Assembly: GCA_964035545.1 (NCBI GenBank)
Contig: CAXIUT010000069.1
Location: 1 to 47,611, forward strand
DNA: 47,611 bases
Source of the DNA: Bugula neritina
Lineage: Eukaryota > Bryozoa > Gymnolaemata > Cheilostomatida > Bugulidae
Reading direction: 5' to 3'
The position numbers and the translations under genes were made by a program. The notes under the pieces were generated by a model. The model was given only the letters and a program-made list of their open reading frames with translations. It had not been told where the DNA came from and ran no database searches. This document shows, one piece after another, positions 33,659 through 45,579 of this stretch (position 1 is the stretch's first letter; each line of letters opens with the position of its first letter).

Positions 33659-34614
33659 ATGGCCGAGGAGAAAGACTAAAAGCAAAATATAAAAAATAAT
33701 AACCCCAAAATAGGTCGACCAGCTAAGACAGATCAATAAGAACAGTTCAAAAACCACTACTTGGACAATAAAAAGAAATTTTAACTAGAATGCTAGCTTT
33801 TAGTTTACATCCACCACATTTTTTACGAATAAATACCCACTCACCCCACCAACCACCGAGTCCCAGTCCCATAACTCCTACACCTCTTCGAACTCTACAA
33901 CTGCATGCACATTTATAAAACTCTCACTCGACTCAATGAACACTACTATAAAAATAGTTCTCTTTTTCCTGAGGAAAGAATGAGATATACCTCACTCATT
34001 GACATCGGCTATCTAATGCGTGAAGTTAAATTATAGCACGGACAGAAAGTCAACTCATATACTCTTATTTTGCTTGTCTTCTTCTTCTTGTTGTATCTAT
34101 ATCCTAAACTAGCAACTAAAAAGTAGTCAACGCTCCTTTCTACGACTACTTCATCAAAAGAGTATAGCTGTTTAGAAATGGAATGATCAATGGCCCAGAT
34201 CACTGCTAGTTCAACAAAATGGATACCCTTATCGTTGCATTGGCACTAGAGGTAGCCATTCGAGAAGGAATGCTGATTTAGGAGGAAGTCTAAGACGATG
34301 GAGAGGACGAGGAAAGGGGCAAGGACTAATACAGAGAAAATGATGTTAAAATGAAAGAAGAAGAAGAAAAACTATTGAAAAGATAAATCAAAATAGAGTA
34401 TATTCGTTAATATTTAGAAGCGATGAAGATAATGAAGAAGAGGAAGAAGAAGAAGGCCATGGAATAAAAATGGAATCAGAAGTAATCAGCCTATTAAGCA
34501 GAAGTTAGAGTTGCTGATAAATAACATATCTATAACATATCTATATAAATAACATATGATAGCACTACTCTTGCTCTTGACAATCACCATACCCACCAGC
34601 ACATCATCTCTTGA
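33659..34614 (+). CDS. Hypothetical protein with acidic then Lys/Glu-rich tail
   Basis: ATG at 33659. A 23-nt intron (about 34084-34106) is needed to pass from the N-terminal frame (MAEEKDEKQNIKNNN, then ELECELLVYIHHIFYEEIP and LLHLFELYNCMHIYK) to the C-terminal frame (YDYFIKRVELFRNGM, DTLIVALALEVAIREGML, then a long E/K-rich helix). Total about 310 residues. The proposed stop at 34614 lies 59 bp inside the next gene, on the same strand in another frame; an undetected intron near the end could place the stop earlier. No family recognised. Confidence 0.5.
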
Positions 34615-35581
34615 AGATTACTAACAATAAGAAAAGAAGAATCCAGAGATATTATTCGATAAGATATCTCTTTCTCCAGAATAGCATCACTATCCTACAA
34701 TTCCAAAATTATTTTTTTTGACTCCTTGGAATAAAGAAGGCTTCACTCTCACGATAAAACACGCACATAAAATAAATTACGTCAGTCCTTGTTGGTACTC
34801 CCTTCAAACAGATAAAAACAGTCAACCTATCTTTTAAAACTAGCATAACTACGATCACTCATATGCTGTAGACATCAAAAAAGCTAATCAAAATATCAAA
34901 TTGGTCCCAAGAATATACGTTGATGGAAGCCAAACATCTTTCTTTCAGAGCATTGGCAGTAGTAGAAGTAAGTTTATCAAAGCGATTGATTTGATAGTAG
35001 AGTTGGTAGAAGAGAAAGGTTTTGATGGAATAGTCTGGGACACACCTTTCAACTTCTTTTAAAATACTAGAAATGCTATCAACCACCTCATTTCTGACTT
35101 CCTCAACACACTCAAAACTAAACTACCAAAACATCTCCTCCTTTTCAATATGGCCAATCCTATCGATCACCAAAAAACACTAGACATACAACTATATCGT
35201 TCTCTGGCTGTAGATCTATTGCTTGTTCAAAACTATGACAAAGGAGGTCGCTATCTTGATCTAGTGAAGAGATCAATTGAATGGAAACAAACGATAAACA
35301 CTAAAGCCTCCTTGATTCTAATGCTTCCATTCTTTACTGTTTCATAAAAAGAAGGATCAATTAGTACAGTAGATGCTGCTAAGGTATTAGCCAGTGATGG
35401 AATTGGCGGTTCAAGGATGTCGCAAGGGATGTGTCTGTATTCGTCTAAAACGAGGAAAAGATACTATGTTCCTTGTTATCGATATTTTAAAGAGGTGTTC
35501 AAATATGCTGAAGAAGCGTAAGTGGGAGTTGGTTTCTGGGAGGCAGGCAATGGTCTAGAAATATATTATCATTTCCTTTGA
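34556..35581 (+). CDS. CHID1-like GH18 (chitinase-domain) secreted protein
   Basis: 341 residues with no intron. Signal peptide MIALLLLLTITIPTSTSS at 1-18. The domain then follows CHID1 order: LFFLTPWNKEGF (family YVTPWNSxGYD), INYVSPCWYSL, NIKLVPRIYVDG, KGFDGIVWDTPFNF, VDLLLVQNYDKGG and EVGVGFWEAGNGLEIYYHFL (family [20 protein letters not shown]). CHID1 has a GH18 fold but lacks the usual catalytic DxxDxDxE, and it also appears missing here, so sugar binding is more likely than hydrolysis. TAA encodes Glu in AEEAEVGVG. It would act in the secretory or lysosomal route. Confidence 0.85.
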
Positions 35582-35669
35582 TTTTAATTCTTTATTTATG
35601 TTCTGATGATGTATCGGCCACATAGAACCTTCAAATAAGAGAAAGCATTAGGTTTATTGATGATATATA

Positions 35670-36717
35670 TCATAATCCCGTTGTATCGATGCCGTTGTCC
35701 CATATTCTTTTGAGTCTAGTTCCGTTTCCATCGTAGATATATCCGATTCCATGTGGAAGGTCATTGCTGAACTATCCTTCATAAGCGACTGCATTGGTCG
35801 AGTTGTAAATAGTTCCATTTCCTTCTTTTTTGCCCATATTGTAGTCGCCCACATACTTGAGTCCAGTTACAAAGTTAAAAACTCCTTTGCCATGCTTCTA
35901 CCCCTCTTTGAATGTTCCTTCGTATATTCCTTGTGGATCTTTCAGATAACCTTTATCATCAAATAGCTACCCTATCCTTCAAATTTGTCGTCAATCAAAC
36001 TGAAGTGTCCGATATATTTGTACTATTTTCCTTGACTATCTTTCCAAGTATAGGTTCCTTTCGATTTATGTCCTTCATAGTACTACCCCTGATATTAATG
36101 TTAAGGTCCTTTTTCCTTTCCAGTTCCATGGAATTTGTTCTTTTTGAAATGGCCATTATACTAAAACTTTCCAGAAGTGTAGACTCCTTAGCCTTAGGCC
36201 ATATTATGGAGGAAATGTCCTTAGTAGTAAGATCCATCTTTCATGACGTATACTCCCTCGCCATGAGCTTTACCAGACTTCCACTATCCAAGGTAGACAG
36301 GTCCATCAGTTTTGAATATTTTTCCGAATCCGTCTGGGTATAAATTGTTCTATCTGGTGGAAGGAATACTGAGTCGAGTTGTCCCACATAGACTTACTTT
36401 CCATACTGCTTGACAGCTTTTCGATCGTGTATTTTGGATTAGAGTAGTTCTGCTTTAATGAACTAATTACTGTACATATCTATTCTTTCTCGTACTATTT
36501 TAGGAGGTTAAGGAATCTATGGCTGTTCTTCTTCAATTACAAAGCTCATAGGTTTTTATGTGATCCCGTTTTATTGTTTTGTCGGTAGTTGCTTTTATGG
36601 TGAGACTCTCAGAGGCGAGGAGTTGCGACTTGTCACTTTGTTTATCTTTATCTACTATTTCGGATAAACTTGCTTGTATTCAGCTTGCTCGGGTTGACAA
36701 CACTGTTGGTTTCCCAT
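35670..36717 (-). CDS. MORN-repeat protein with dual-acylation N-terminus
   Basis: Two 20-nt introns (35951-35970 and 36350-36369) give a 335-residue frame. It begins MGNQQCCQ: Gly2 suits myristoylation and Cys6/Cys7 suit palmitoylation, so membrane attachment is likely. From about residue 100 come at least seven MORN units (YxGxwxxGxxHGxG style: VYLGEWKSGKAHGEGVY, YEGHFLHNMAEGEGVY, YEGTFKEGEKHGKGVF, YVGDYNMGKKEGNGTI, YEGEFSNDLPHGIGYIY). MORN proteins scaffold membranes and cytoskeleton in ciliates and apicomplexans. The Glu of YEGEF is a TAG. It is divergent from the CFAP97-like gene, with 169 bp between the starts. Confidence 0.9.
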
Positions 36718-36886
36718 CTAAAATTATATTTGAATTATTATCAATTGTGTCCTATCAATTCATCAGACCTATCTACTGAAGCTAACCCAATAATCATAGA
36801 CAATATTTCTGTATCAATCGACAACTCTTTTGATTTGAGATTTAAACTATTATATCGTTTCAAATGATAAGTTATTTGATAGTTAT

Positions 36887-38557
36887 ATGGACCGTGATAT
36901 ACCAACCTATAACCCTGTAGTTGTAGGTAAAATACAACAAAAAAACTTGACTCTTCACTACCAACGTCTCCATTCTATAAAAGTACAATAGGTGTGATAA
37001 AGTCATCAAACTACTCCCGTTTGAATCAGTCTTCAAGCAGTTATAGTCGTCAGAATAAGAAGGCAGTTCAGTTACAATAAGATAAGAAGACCGAGATAGA
37101 GAAACATAATGTGATGTTATTTAATAAGATGGCAAAGATAATGAAAAGAAATGATCCTTGCAATCGACCATCAGCCACTCAAAATAAATTGAATTTGAGG
37201 AATTCTGTGAAGGTGAATGAGATACAACAGCAGAATAGAAGTAGAATAGTTGTGATATAGCAATGTACGAAAGGTTGGCAGGGCAGAAACCTACAATAGA
37301 TCGACGTAAGTTTCAGGCAGATCGTAAAAAGAATGAAAATATATTAAAGTTTTTAGGAAAGTATTCTGAGCATGCTAAGCAAAATGCTACTCAGACAAGT
37401 TTTAGGACCTCACAGGGTAGAAGTCAAGTCTCAAAAAATAATCACTATCTCTAAAGTGCCTAGATGTGTTCAGCCATGTAGATGAGGCCAAGTCGTTATA
37501 ACTAGCCTTACCAGTGTATTTATTTGATAAAGTAGTTGATGAGGAGGTGGATGAGGTTTAGTTTCAACGTCATCTCTAAAACATCAATCGCAAGAAAGCA
37601 TATAGTTCTACGAGTTATCCTAAAACTGAGCAGACTGAAGGAGAAAAGGAGGTACCAATAAGTGCAAAAAATATAATTTTATATAAGAAGCAAAGAGATA
37701 TCTAGGGTCAGCTTATGGAAGTATCTATAATTCGTAATCATAATAATTATTAAATTCGAGCACAGGGTATTGGTTAATAGCATATTTATCGGATGGTTTT
37801 AAGTGAAGAAGAGGGGAGTGAGTTGTTGGAGATAAGTAACTATAATTATAGAGCTATTGTCTATCGCTTGATTATCAACTAGGGAGAGTTGCACTTAGAT
37901 TAGCATTCTTATTAAGAATAATCATAAGTCAACTCCTTTCAGATGAATAGTCGAGAAGAGGAGAGGACCTTTAAAAGACCATCCGTTCAGTTTTTCAATA
38001 GCTCACATATTAGTTAACAAAATTAAGAAGAAAGCTTTAGACCGAATTAGTCAGTATTGAAAAGTCCTTAAAGAAGAGAATAAAAAAAATTAGGAAGTGT
38101 TGATAGTTTAGGACCAGAGTAGTCTTTGGAGTTTAAAGAGGAAATCAAATAAGAAGAAGAGGAACATTAAGCAGCTCAAAATTACAATCAAAGTGAAAAT
38201 AGATAAAGATAAGAGTCGAAAGAATAGTATAAATAAGGATGTAAAGAGCAGAAGGAAGAGAAATCACTTGAGTATTCAGAAAAGCCATAAAGGTAATAAT
38301 AATAGAATGGATAATAAAAATAAAATGAATAATAAAAGCATAAATAATAACCTAGCTAAGAAGAATTTCGGCCAAAGTTATAATCTTACAGACTAGAAAA
38401 ATTATAATACAACTAGAGCAAAGATCCAACGAACTAGCCAGCAACAGGCCGCGATTCATTTCCCTCTTTACCTTTAAAAAAGCAATAGATGTAGCTAACT
38501 TTCAATCCTTGTAAAATATAGTCATACGAGTAAGCATTGGACTAGTAAATAATTTGA
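36887..38557 (+). CDS. CFAP97/hemingway-like protein with Glu-rich tail
   Basis: Introns at 36983-37002 and 37241-37260 (20 nt each) and 37428-37456 (29 nt) give 533 residues. The first 150 residues resemble the CFAP97 domain: LHYQRLHSIK, then KKTEIEKHNVMLFNKMAKIM (family IExxNxLLLxKMxxIM), LNLRNSVKVNEIQQQNRTMYERL (family LNxxxRxxELxxIxxENxxxLxRL). Known members are ciliary or flagellar proteins. After residue 200 the protein becomes extremely Glu-rich, with the Glu mostly written as TAA/TAG. The TGA lies about 20 bp before the 25-bp satellite starts. Confidence 0.6.
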
Positions 38558-38579
38558 TATCATTTTTATAATACTTAGA

Positions 38580-40872
38580 TTGATGTTATTTTATGATACT
38601 TAGGTTGATGTTATTTTATGATACTTAGGTTGATGTTATTTTATGATACTTAGGTTGATGTTATTTTATGATACTTAGGTTGATGTTATTTTATGATACT
38701 TAGGTTGATGTTATTTTATGATACTTAGGTTGATGTTATTTTATGATACTTAGGTTGATGTTATTTTATGATACTTAGGTTGATGTTATTTTATGATACT
38801 TAGGTTGATGTTATTTTATGATACTTAGGTTGATGTTATTTTATGATACTTAGGTTGATGTTATTTTATGATACTTAGGTTGATGTTATTTTATGATACT
38901 TAGGTTGATGTTATTTTATGATACTTAGGTTGATGTTATTTTATGATACTTAGGTTGATGTTATTTTATGATACTTAGGTTGATGTTATTTTATGATACT
39001 TAGGTTGATGTTATTTTATGATACTTAGGTTGATGTTATTTTATGATACTTAGGTTGATGTTATTTTATGATACTTAGGTTGATGTTATTTTATGATACT
39101 TAGGTTGATGTTATTTTATGATACTTAGGTTGATGTTATTTTATGATACTTAGGTTGATGTTATTTTATGATACTTAGGTTGATGTTATTTTATGATACT
39201 TAGGTTGATGTTATTTTATGATACTTAGGTTGATGTTATTTTATGATACTTAGGTTGATGTTATTTTATGATACTTAGGTTGATGTTATTTTATGATACT
39301 TAGGTTGATGTTATTTTATGATACTTAGGTTGATGTTATTTTATGATACTTAGGTTGATGTTATTTTATGATACTTAGGTTGATGTTATTTTATGATACT
39401 TAGGTTGATGTTATTTTATGATACTTAGGTTGATGTTATTTTATGATACTTAGGTTGATGTTATTTTATGATACTTAGGTTGATGTTATTTTATGATACT
39501 TAGGTTGATGTTATTTTATGATACTTAGGTTGATGTTATTTTATGATACTTAGGTTGATGTTATTTTATGATACTTAGGTTGATGTTATTTTATGATACT
39601 TAGGTTGATGTTATTTTATGATACTTAGGTTGATGTTATTTTATGATACTTAGGTTGATGTTATTTTATGATACTTAGGTTGATGTTATTTTATGATACT
39701 TAGGTTGATGTTATTTTATGATACTTAGGTTGATGTTATTTTATGATACTTAGGTTGATGTTATTTTATGATACTTAGGTTGATGTTATTTTATGATACT
39801 TAGGTTGATGTTATTTTATGATACTTAGGTTGATGTTATTTTATGATACTTAGGTTGATGTTATTTTATGATACTTAGGTTGATGTTATTTTATGATACT
39901 TAGGTTGATGTTATTTTATGATACTTAGGTTGATGTTATTTTATGATACTTAGGTTGATGTTATTTTATGATACTTAGGTTGATGTTATTTTATGATACT
40001 TAGGTTGATGTTATTTTATGATACTTAGGTTGATGTTATTTTATGATACTTAGGTTGATGTTATTTTATGATACTTAGGTTGATGTTATTTTATGATACT
40101 TAGGTTGATGTTATTTTATGATACTTAGGTTGATGTTATTTTATGATACTTAGGTTGATGTTATTTTATGATACTTAGGTTGATGTTATTTTATGATACT
40201 TAGGTTGATGTTATTTTATGATACTTAGGTTGATGTTATTTTATGATACTTAGGTTGATGTTATTTTATGATACTTAGGTTGATGTTATTTTATGATACT
40301 TAGGTTGATGTTATTTTATGATACTTAGGTTGATGTTATTTTATGATACTTAGGTTGATGTTATTTTATGATACTTAGGTTGATGTTATTTTATGATACT
40401 TAGGTTGATGTTATTTTATGATACTTAGGTTGATGTTATTTTATGATACTTAGGTTGATGTTATTTTATGATACTTAGGTTGATGTTATTTTATGATACT
40501 TAGGTTGATGTTATTTTATGATACTTAGGTTGATGTTATTTTATGATACTTAGGTTGATGTTATTTTATGATACTTAGGTTGATGTTATTTTATGATACT
40601 TAGGTTGATGTTATTTTATGATACTTAGGTTGATGTTATTTTATGATACTTAGGTTGATGTTATTTTATGATACTTAGGTTGATGTTATTTTATGATACT
40701 TAGGTTGATGTTATTTTATGATACTTAGGTTGATGTTATTTTATGATACTTAGGTTGATGTTATTTTATGATACTTAGGTTGATGTTATTTTATGATACT
40801 TAGGTTGATGTTATTTTATGATACTTAGGTTGATGTTATTTTATGATACTTAGGTTGATGTTATTTTATGAT
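38580..40872. repeat. 25-bp satellite array, about 92 near-perfect copies
   Basis: The unit TTGATGTTATTTTATGATAC plus TTAGG (25 bp) repeats head to tail for about 2.3 kb with essentially no variation by eye. The first copy (from 38560) and the last (ATATTTAAAT, 40872) are degenerate. Each unit holds TGA in more than one frame and 25 is not a multiple of 3, so it cannot encode protein. It separates the 3' end of the CFAP97-like gene from the start of the PAS gene, 20 bp downstream. Confidence 0.98.
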
Positions 40873-40892
40873 ATTTAAATTCGATAAGCCAA

Positions 40893-43800
40893 ATGTAGCA
40901 GACATAGTCTAAGTCTTCATAGTTGATAACTTAGAAGAAGTCTCCTTTGCTTCAGCTTTTGATAAGTTTGAAGCATTCGATATTCGATGTGCTGTTCGTG
41001 ATGCTGGATAAGACTTCTAACTAGGCCTAGGACGTGACTATAATAAGCATGATATATGAATCTGGAGTGGACTACATGCAGATGATGCAGTTTCCATTTA
41101 CTGCAACAATCATAATGGTCTGGAACGGAGGCTAAACTCTGAACAACATATTTAACATATTGACTAAAATAATGTCGATTAGCAATCTTATGCCCAGCAT
41201 AAACTATAATGCCTTTTTGGTGAGTTTGCACCTTCTTAATCTGTTGATAGTCCTGACTATAATGGACATTATCTATGTGAGTTATTCTTTTAACAAAAAG
41301 AAATTCAAATTTACTCTCCCTCTCGTCCTATTGGCACAAATTGTCCCACTCTTCGTTACCTTTCTCTTTATACCTGTCACTGAATTCTTGCTCAATATTA
41401 TTAATTGTAATCCTTCAGATGATGATCCTGGCATTCAGGTTTTGTAGTATTTTCCTGACGTGGTTTGCTTTTCTGGTGCACACATTATACATGCTAGTAT
41501 TACTCTGTTCTTTACCTCCATCTTCGTTATCATATCTAGTGTCGTTGCCTTAACTCTATTCGAACCCAGAATCACGGCTAAAACTATTGCCGCTCGTAAA
41601 TCATCAGATGGGGAGGTCATTTTTATCATCAATAAAATTATATGTCAATTCTTTTTTAGTTTTACTCCTTTTTAGCAAACTTGGATCTATGTAGTACTCA
41701 TGTTCTTTCCTGCACTATGGTTGTTCTATTTTTATCACTTCAATCAGCCATATTATAACAGATAAGTAGGAAAACTATATAGAATATTTTCTGCTTATTA
41801 CTTTTGGACTGTCTTTATGTTGACAGTTAGTCAGGTGAGTATTCTATTGAACTTTTATTTTGAAGGATCCATGGTGATATGGTTTTGTGGACTACCCTTC
41901 ATAGGCATGAATATAGCTTACTAATCTAAATCTAATATCGATAACCTTTTTTCCTCTAATCTTAAATTCAAATCAGGATAGTAGCTGTAGGCTCATTTAA
42001 TGTACGTGCTGAAGTTGATTCACGATCGTCAGAAAGATGAGAATGCCAATATGTTGCTCGTTGGTTATATTGAGAAGCATATTTAGACTTGCGTGGAAGA
42101 CGACTGTCCCATAAAGGTTAAAAAACATAAAAAATAGTAGCTTTTAAGCGAAATGTAGTAAAATTGCAAATTACTAATTATTCAAATTGAGAGGATGTAC
42201 AGACAGGGAATCAAAAAATATCCTAATTGTACTAAACTACACATCTCCTTTGCATTCTTCTATATGGAAAAAATTATCATCAAATGCAAAAGCTTATGAA
42301 GAATTTGTTCTAGCAGAAAAAGCCTCTCCTTCTTTTGTTTAAGAGTTCATTATCTATCGATTTAAAAAAATCATTAAAGAAAAACTAGAGGAAAATAAAT
42401 AGTAAAATGACCTGATTGAGGTCATCCGTTTCGATAACCATGTTTCACTGTGTGAGGAATCGATGGTCCAATCAGCCAAACTGCACAAGTAGTTTTGGAC
42501 TTAGCTCGAGGAGTAAACACCCAACTTGGCCAAACTCAACTAGACTGGAGGTAAGATCATAGAAATAGTAAATAACGTCAAAATGAATTATAACTAGGTG
42601 AAGAAGATAAATAGTAGATCACCATAAATAATCCATAATTACGGAGTATATTCTCTGTTTATAGGGCAGAAGGCAGGATAGGCAAGACGATGTCTTTCTC
42701 AGGCTAAGAAAGCTTACTACTAGAAGAAATCAAAGGGAGAGCTAGCGACCAATGACACCTTAGAAATGGACTCATCTAACTCTTGCATAACTGTGAGTGC
42801 ATGTGCATCATCGATGGGTAAAATATTATCGGTGAATGATAATTTTGTGGAGATGTCTGGCTACCTGAAAGAATAAATCACAGAGAAATCAATATAGAAG
42901 ATATTGCCGCAAGTGATGATGTTTTATCACGAGAGGGCTATGGGTCGATGGTTGATGGACACTTCCAAGACATACATGAATGACTCTAGCAATGGGTATT
43001 TTAAAGAATTGCATAGTGGTTTTCTTAAACAGAAAAATGGTTTTGTGGTTCCTGTCTACTATCGAGTCAATTACGGAATATTCTAGTAAAAGTTTTATGT
43101 CTATTTTAAACACTAAAAGGAGTACAGTGATTCTTTCGAATTTAAAATGTATGTTATCACTGATGGAAAAGGCATGATCAAAGACGTCTCTTCCCTTGCT
43201 TTCGCATACTTCTTTGTCCACGAGGACAACCTTTCATCCACCTAAAGGTATATTGATTAATTTGGCATCAATTTTACTGACAATTTTATGTACGAGGAAG
43301 GTGTGGTGGCTAATGTCTGGAAAAAGCCTTTGGGAAGAGGTGGCATGTCTTTTGATTCTCGATCTAGGGGAGGGATGTCTGTGGACTAGCTATCTAAATA
43401 CTAGTAAGAGGGATAGTAGTTTTATGTGAAGGCTGAAAGGATATTGATGCCTTTTGACTAGTAGCAAGAATAGGAATTATAGTATTGTTTGATAGCTAAG
43501 AATGGGAAGAGGTAGATTGGGACAATTCTTTAGTTTTAGAAATTGCCAGTCTAGCGTAAAATAAACCGTGATATCCAGGTTGATTCTTTGCAGAAGTATG
43601 GACGTGATATAATGGATTTATACGAGCCAGTCCATGAATGCGATGAGGAGAATCCTTTGATGGGAGATAGTAGAAGTCGTTTCAGAGGGATGAATTGTAT
43701 GTTCGAGGAGATAGTTAATAGTACTAGTGAGTTAGAGCACAAGGAGAGGACATTTATTGACTATGCCGGTAAGATAAAGACCTATCGTCTACAGGGAGGA

Positions 43801-45579
43801 GGCGAGATGAAGCGAGTGATGGAGAAGTACTAGTAGACTTTGAGTGACTGTTCTGAGGGAGATGATGAGGGGATGGTCTTGAGTGAGTTCTAAATGTAGA
43901 AATTGAAAAACCCTGTCTTTGTCGAAAAGATACTGGCAGCTATTAATACTAATATCGATCACCGAGAGGTGGGCTTGTTGAAATGGGGATTTGTGGTATT
44001 TTTGGTGGGAGTGGTGGGTCTTTCTATTTTGAATTTCATTGCTGTTCGATAGTAATTCAGAAAGATAGAAGCGAGTATGCAGGACTACGAGTTGTGGATG
44101 AAAGACCAATTTTTTATCAGCAACCTCTTGCATTTATCTTATAACGTGACATCCGAGGCTAATATAACATAAGCAATGTAGCGGCATCGAGAGTATGCCC
44201 GTAGCTATGTGATAAAATTTGATCCTGAGTTAGATGTGGATTTGTACTAGATGGACAACATAGCAAAGCGTGTGAAGTTGAACCATGCGATGACTTGGCT
44301 GCAGGGTCACCTTTTAAACTTCTTTTAGAATTCTACCTTAGCATTTTAAAGAAACTTATCTTATAAGAACTATTATATAGGTTTGTATGATACATTGGTC
44401 TACTTTTAACCTCAGAACTAGGTGACATTTGTGTTGACTTTGGTGTATTTTATGTTGATGCTGGTGATAGGGGTGGCGGTGGTGGTGTTATGGGTGTATA
44501 ACGTGATGAGGATAGACGTGAAGTGTTTTGATATCATACTATGGTTTTTGGATATTCCTTTGAGCTATGTGAATTATTTGCAGGTGAATTGCATAAGCTA
44601 CATAAAGAACCGAGTTCCTGTGAAGGAGTTGATGTAGAAGGGTATTAATTTTCATGATAGGAATTTATACTTATAGTAGTATTCTGGTTCTGAAGACAGA
44701 ATGGAGGATAAATTTAACTAGTAGAACAAGTAAAGGAAAATTATGATAGCTAGATTCAAAAAAAAAACATTGCTATCTCGTTGCTAATGTGCCTATCTGC
44801 AGTTGTTGTGGCTACTGGTCTATTCTCTTCTTTTCAGTGTTGTATTTTTTGTCGGTTTGTAGCGATAGAAGTCCTTTTATAATTTTTTGAGCAGCTAGTG
44901 GAAGATGGTGGGTCGATAGTTTGTGTGGAGTGCTTCTATACCTAATAATTTGAGAATGATCAAAGAACAGAATGTTACTGTGGTTGGTGATATGAGTTTT
45001 AGTGAGTTTTAGTTAGGGATCTAATATAAATTTTTGAATCCAATAAATTTCAGAGGAGTGGGTTCTATTTACGAGTAGATTCTTAACTACGAGGGTTAGA
45101 TTCGAGGTTCCTTTGAGAAAGCTTTTGAGGGCAATATTTGTTAATTTAAAGTTTATTAAGGACAATAGAAATAGTGCAAAAGCTATCTCGAGGGCAAGTT
45201 ATAAGGAGGAATCAATACCATCTTTACCTATTATGCAACATTATAGTGGAATAGCTATTTATAGATATAGAAGGTTCAATATGAGTATGTGAATGTGGAG
45301 TTGATCAAGTTGTTTGATACTTGGAAAGCTTAGTTCAATGCTTATACTTCAAATATCATCAATTTGATGACTGTCTTTTTGGTGTTCTATATCATGCTCT
45401 CCTTATTTGGATTTGTTGTCCTTTGGTGGATCTACCTCAATCGATTAAATCTTAAGTTAAATCAAACCATTCAAATGCTTAATATGATTCCCATCAAAAT
45501 GATGCCAAAAAGTAGAAAAGATATTCGAGACTTCTTTCAATGGATCATCAAATAATCCAATAGTCATATTCACTCCTGA
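40893..45579 (+). CDS. Giant multi-pass membrane protein with PAS domain (ciliate-expanded, TmcB-like family)
   Basis: ATG at 40893, just after the satellite; TGA at 45577-45579; about 1,561 residues if one base in the A6 run near 42269 is ignored. N-terminal third: about seven hydrophobic spans (LLNLLIVLTIMDIIYVSY, VFMLTVSQVSILLNFY, MVIWFCGLPFIGMNIAY). Next the ciliate hallmark block VGYIEKHIETC..DCPIK and IKKYPNCTKLHISFAFFYMEK, then EEFIIYRFKKIIKEK. Residues about 640-760 are PAS-like (ILSVNDNFVEMSGY, YHERAMGRWLM, KNGFVVPVYYRVNYG). Four more membrane spans follow toward the C-terminus. Tetrahymena and Paramecium have many such PAS/TmcB-like proteins, thought to be sensors or channels; the role is not established. 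Confidence 0.8.

Noticed and set aside
35654-36343. Several standard-code frames on both strands over the MORN gene
   Set aside because: They are out-of-frame shadows. The minus-strand MORN frame accounts for the region, with two introns.
38580-40872. CRISPR array
   Set aside because: Units are contiguous 25-bp tandem copies with no unique spacers, in a eukaryotic nuclear context.
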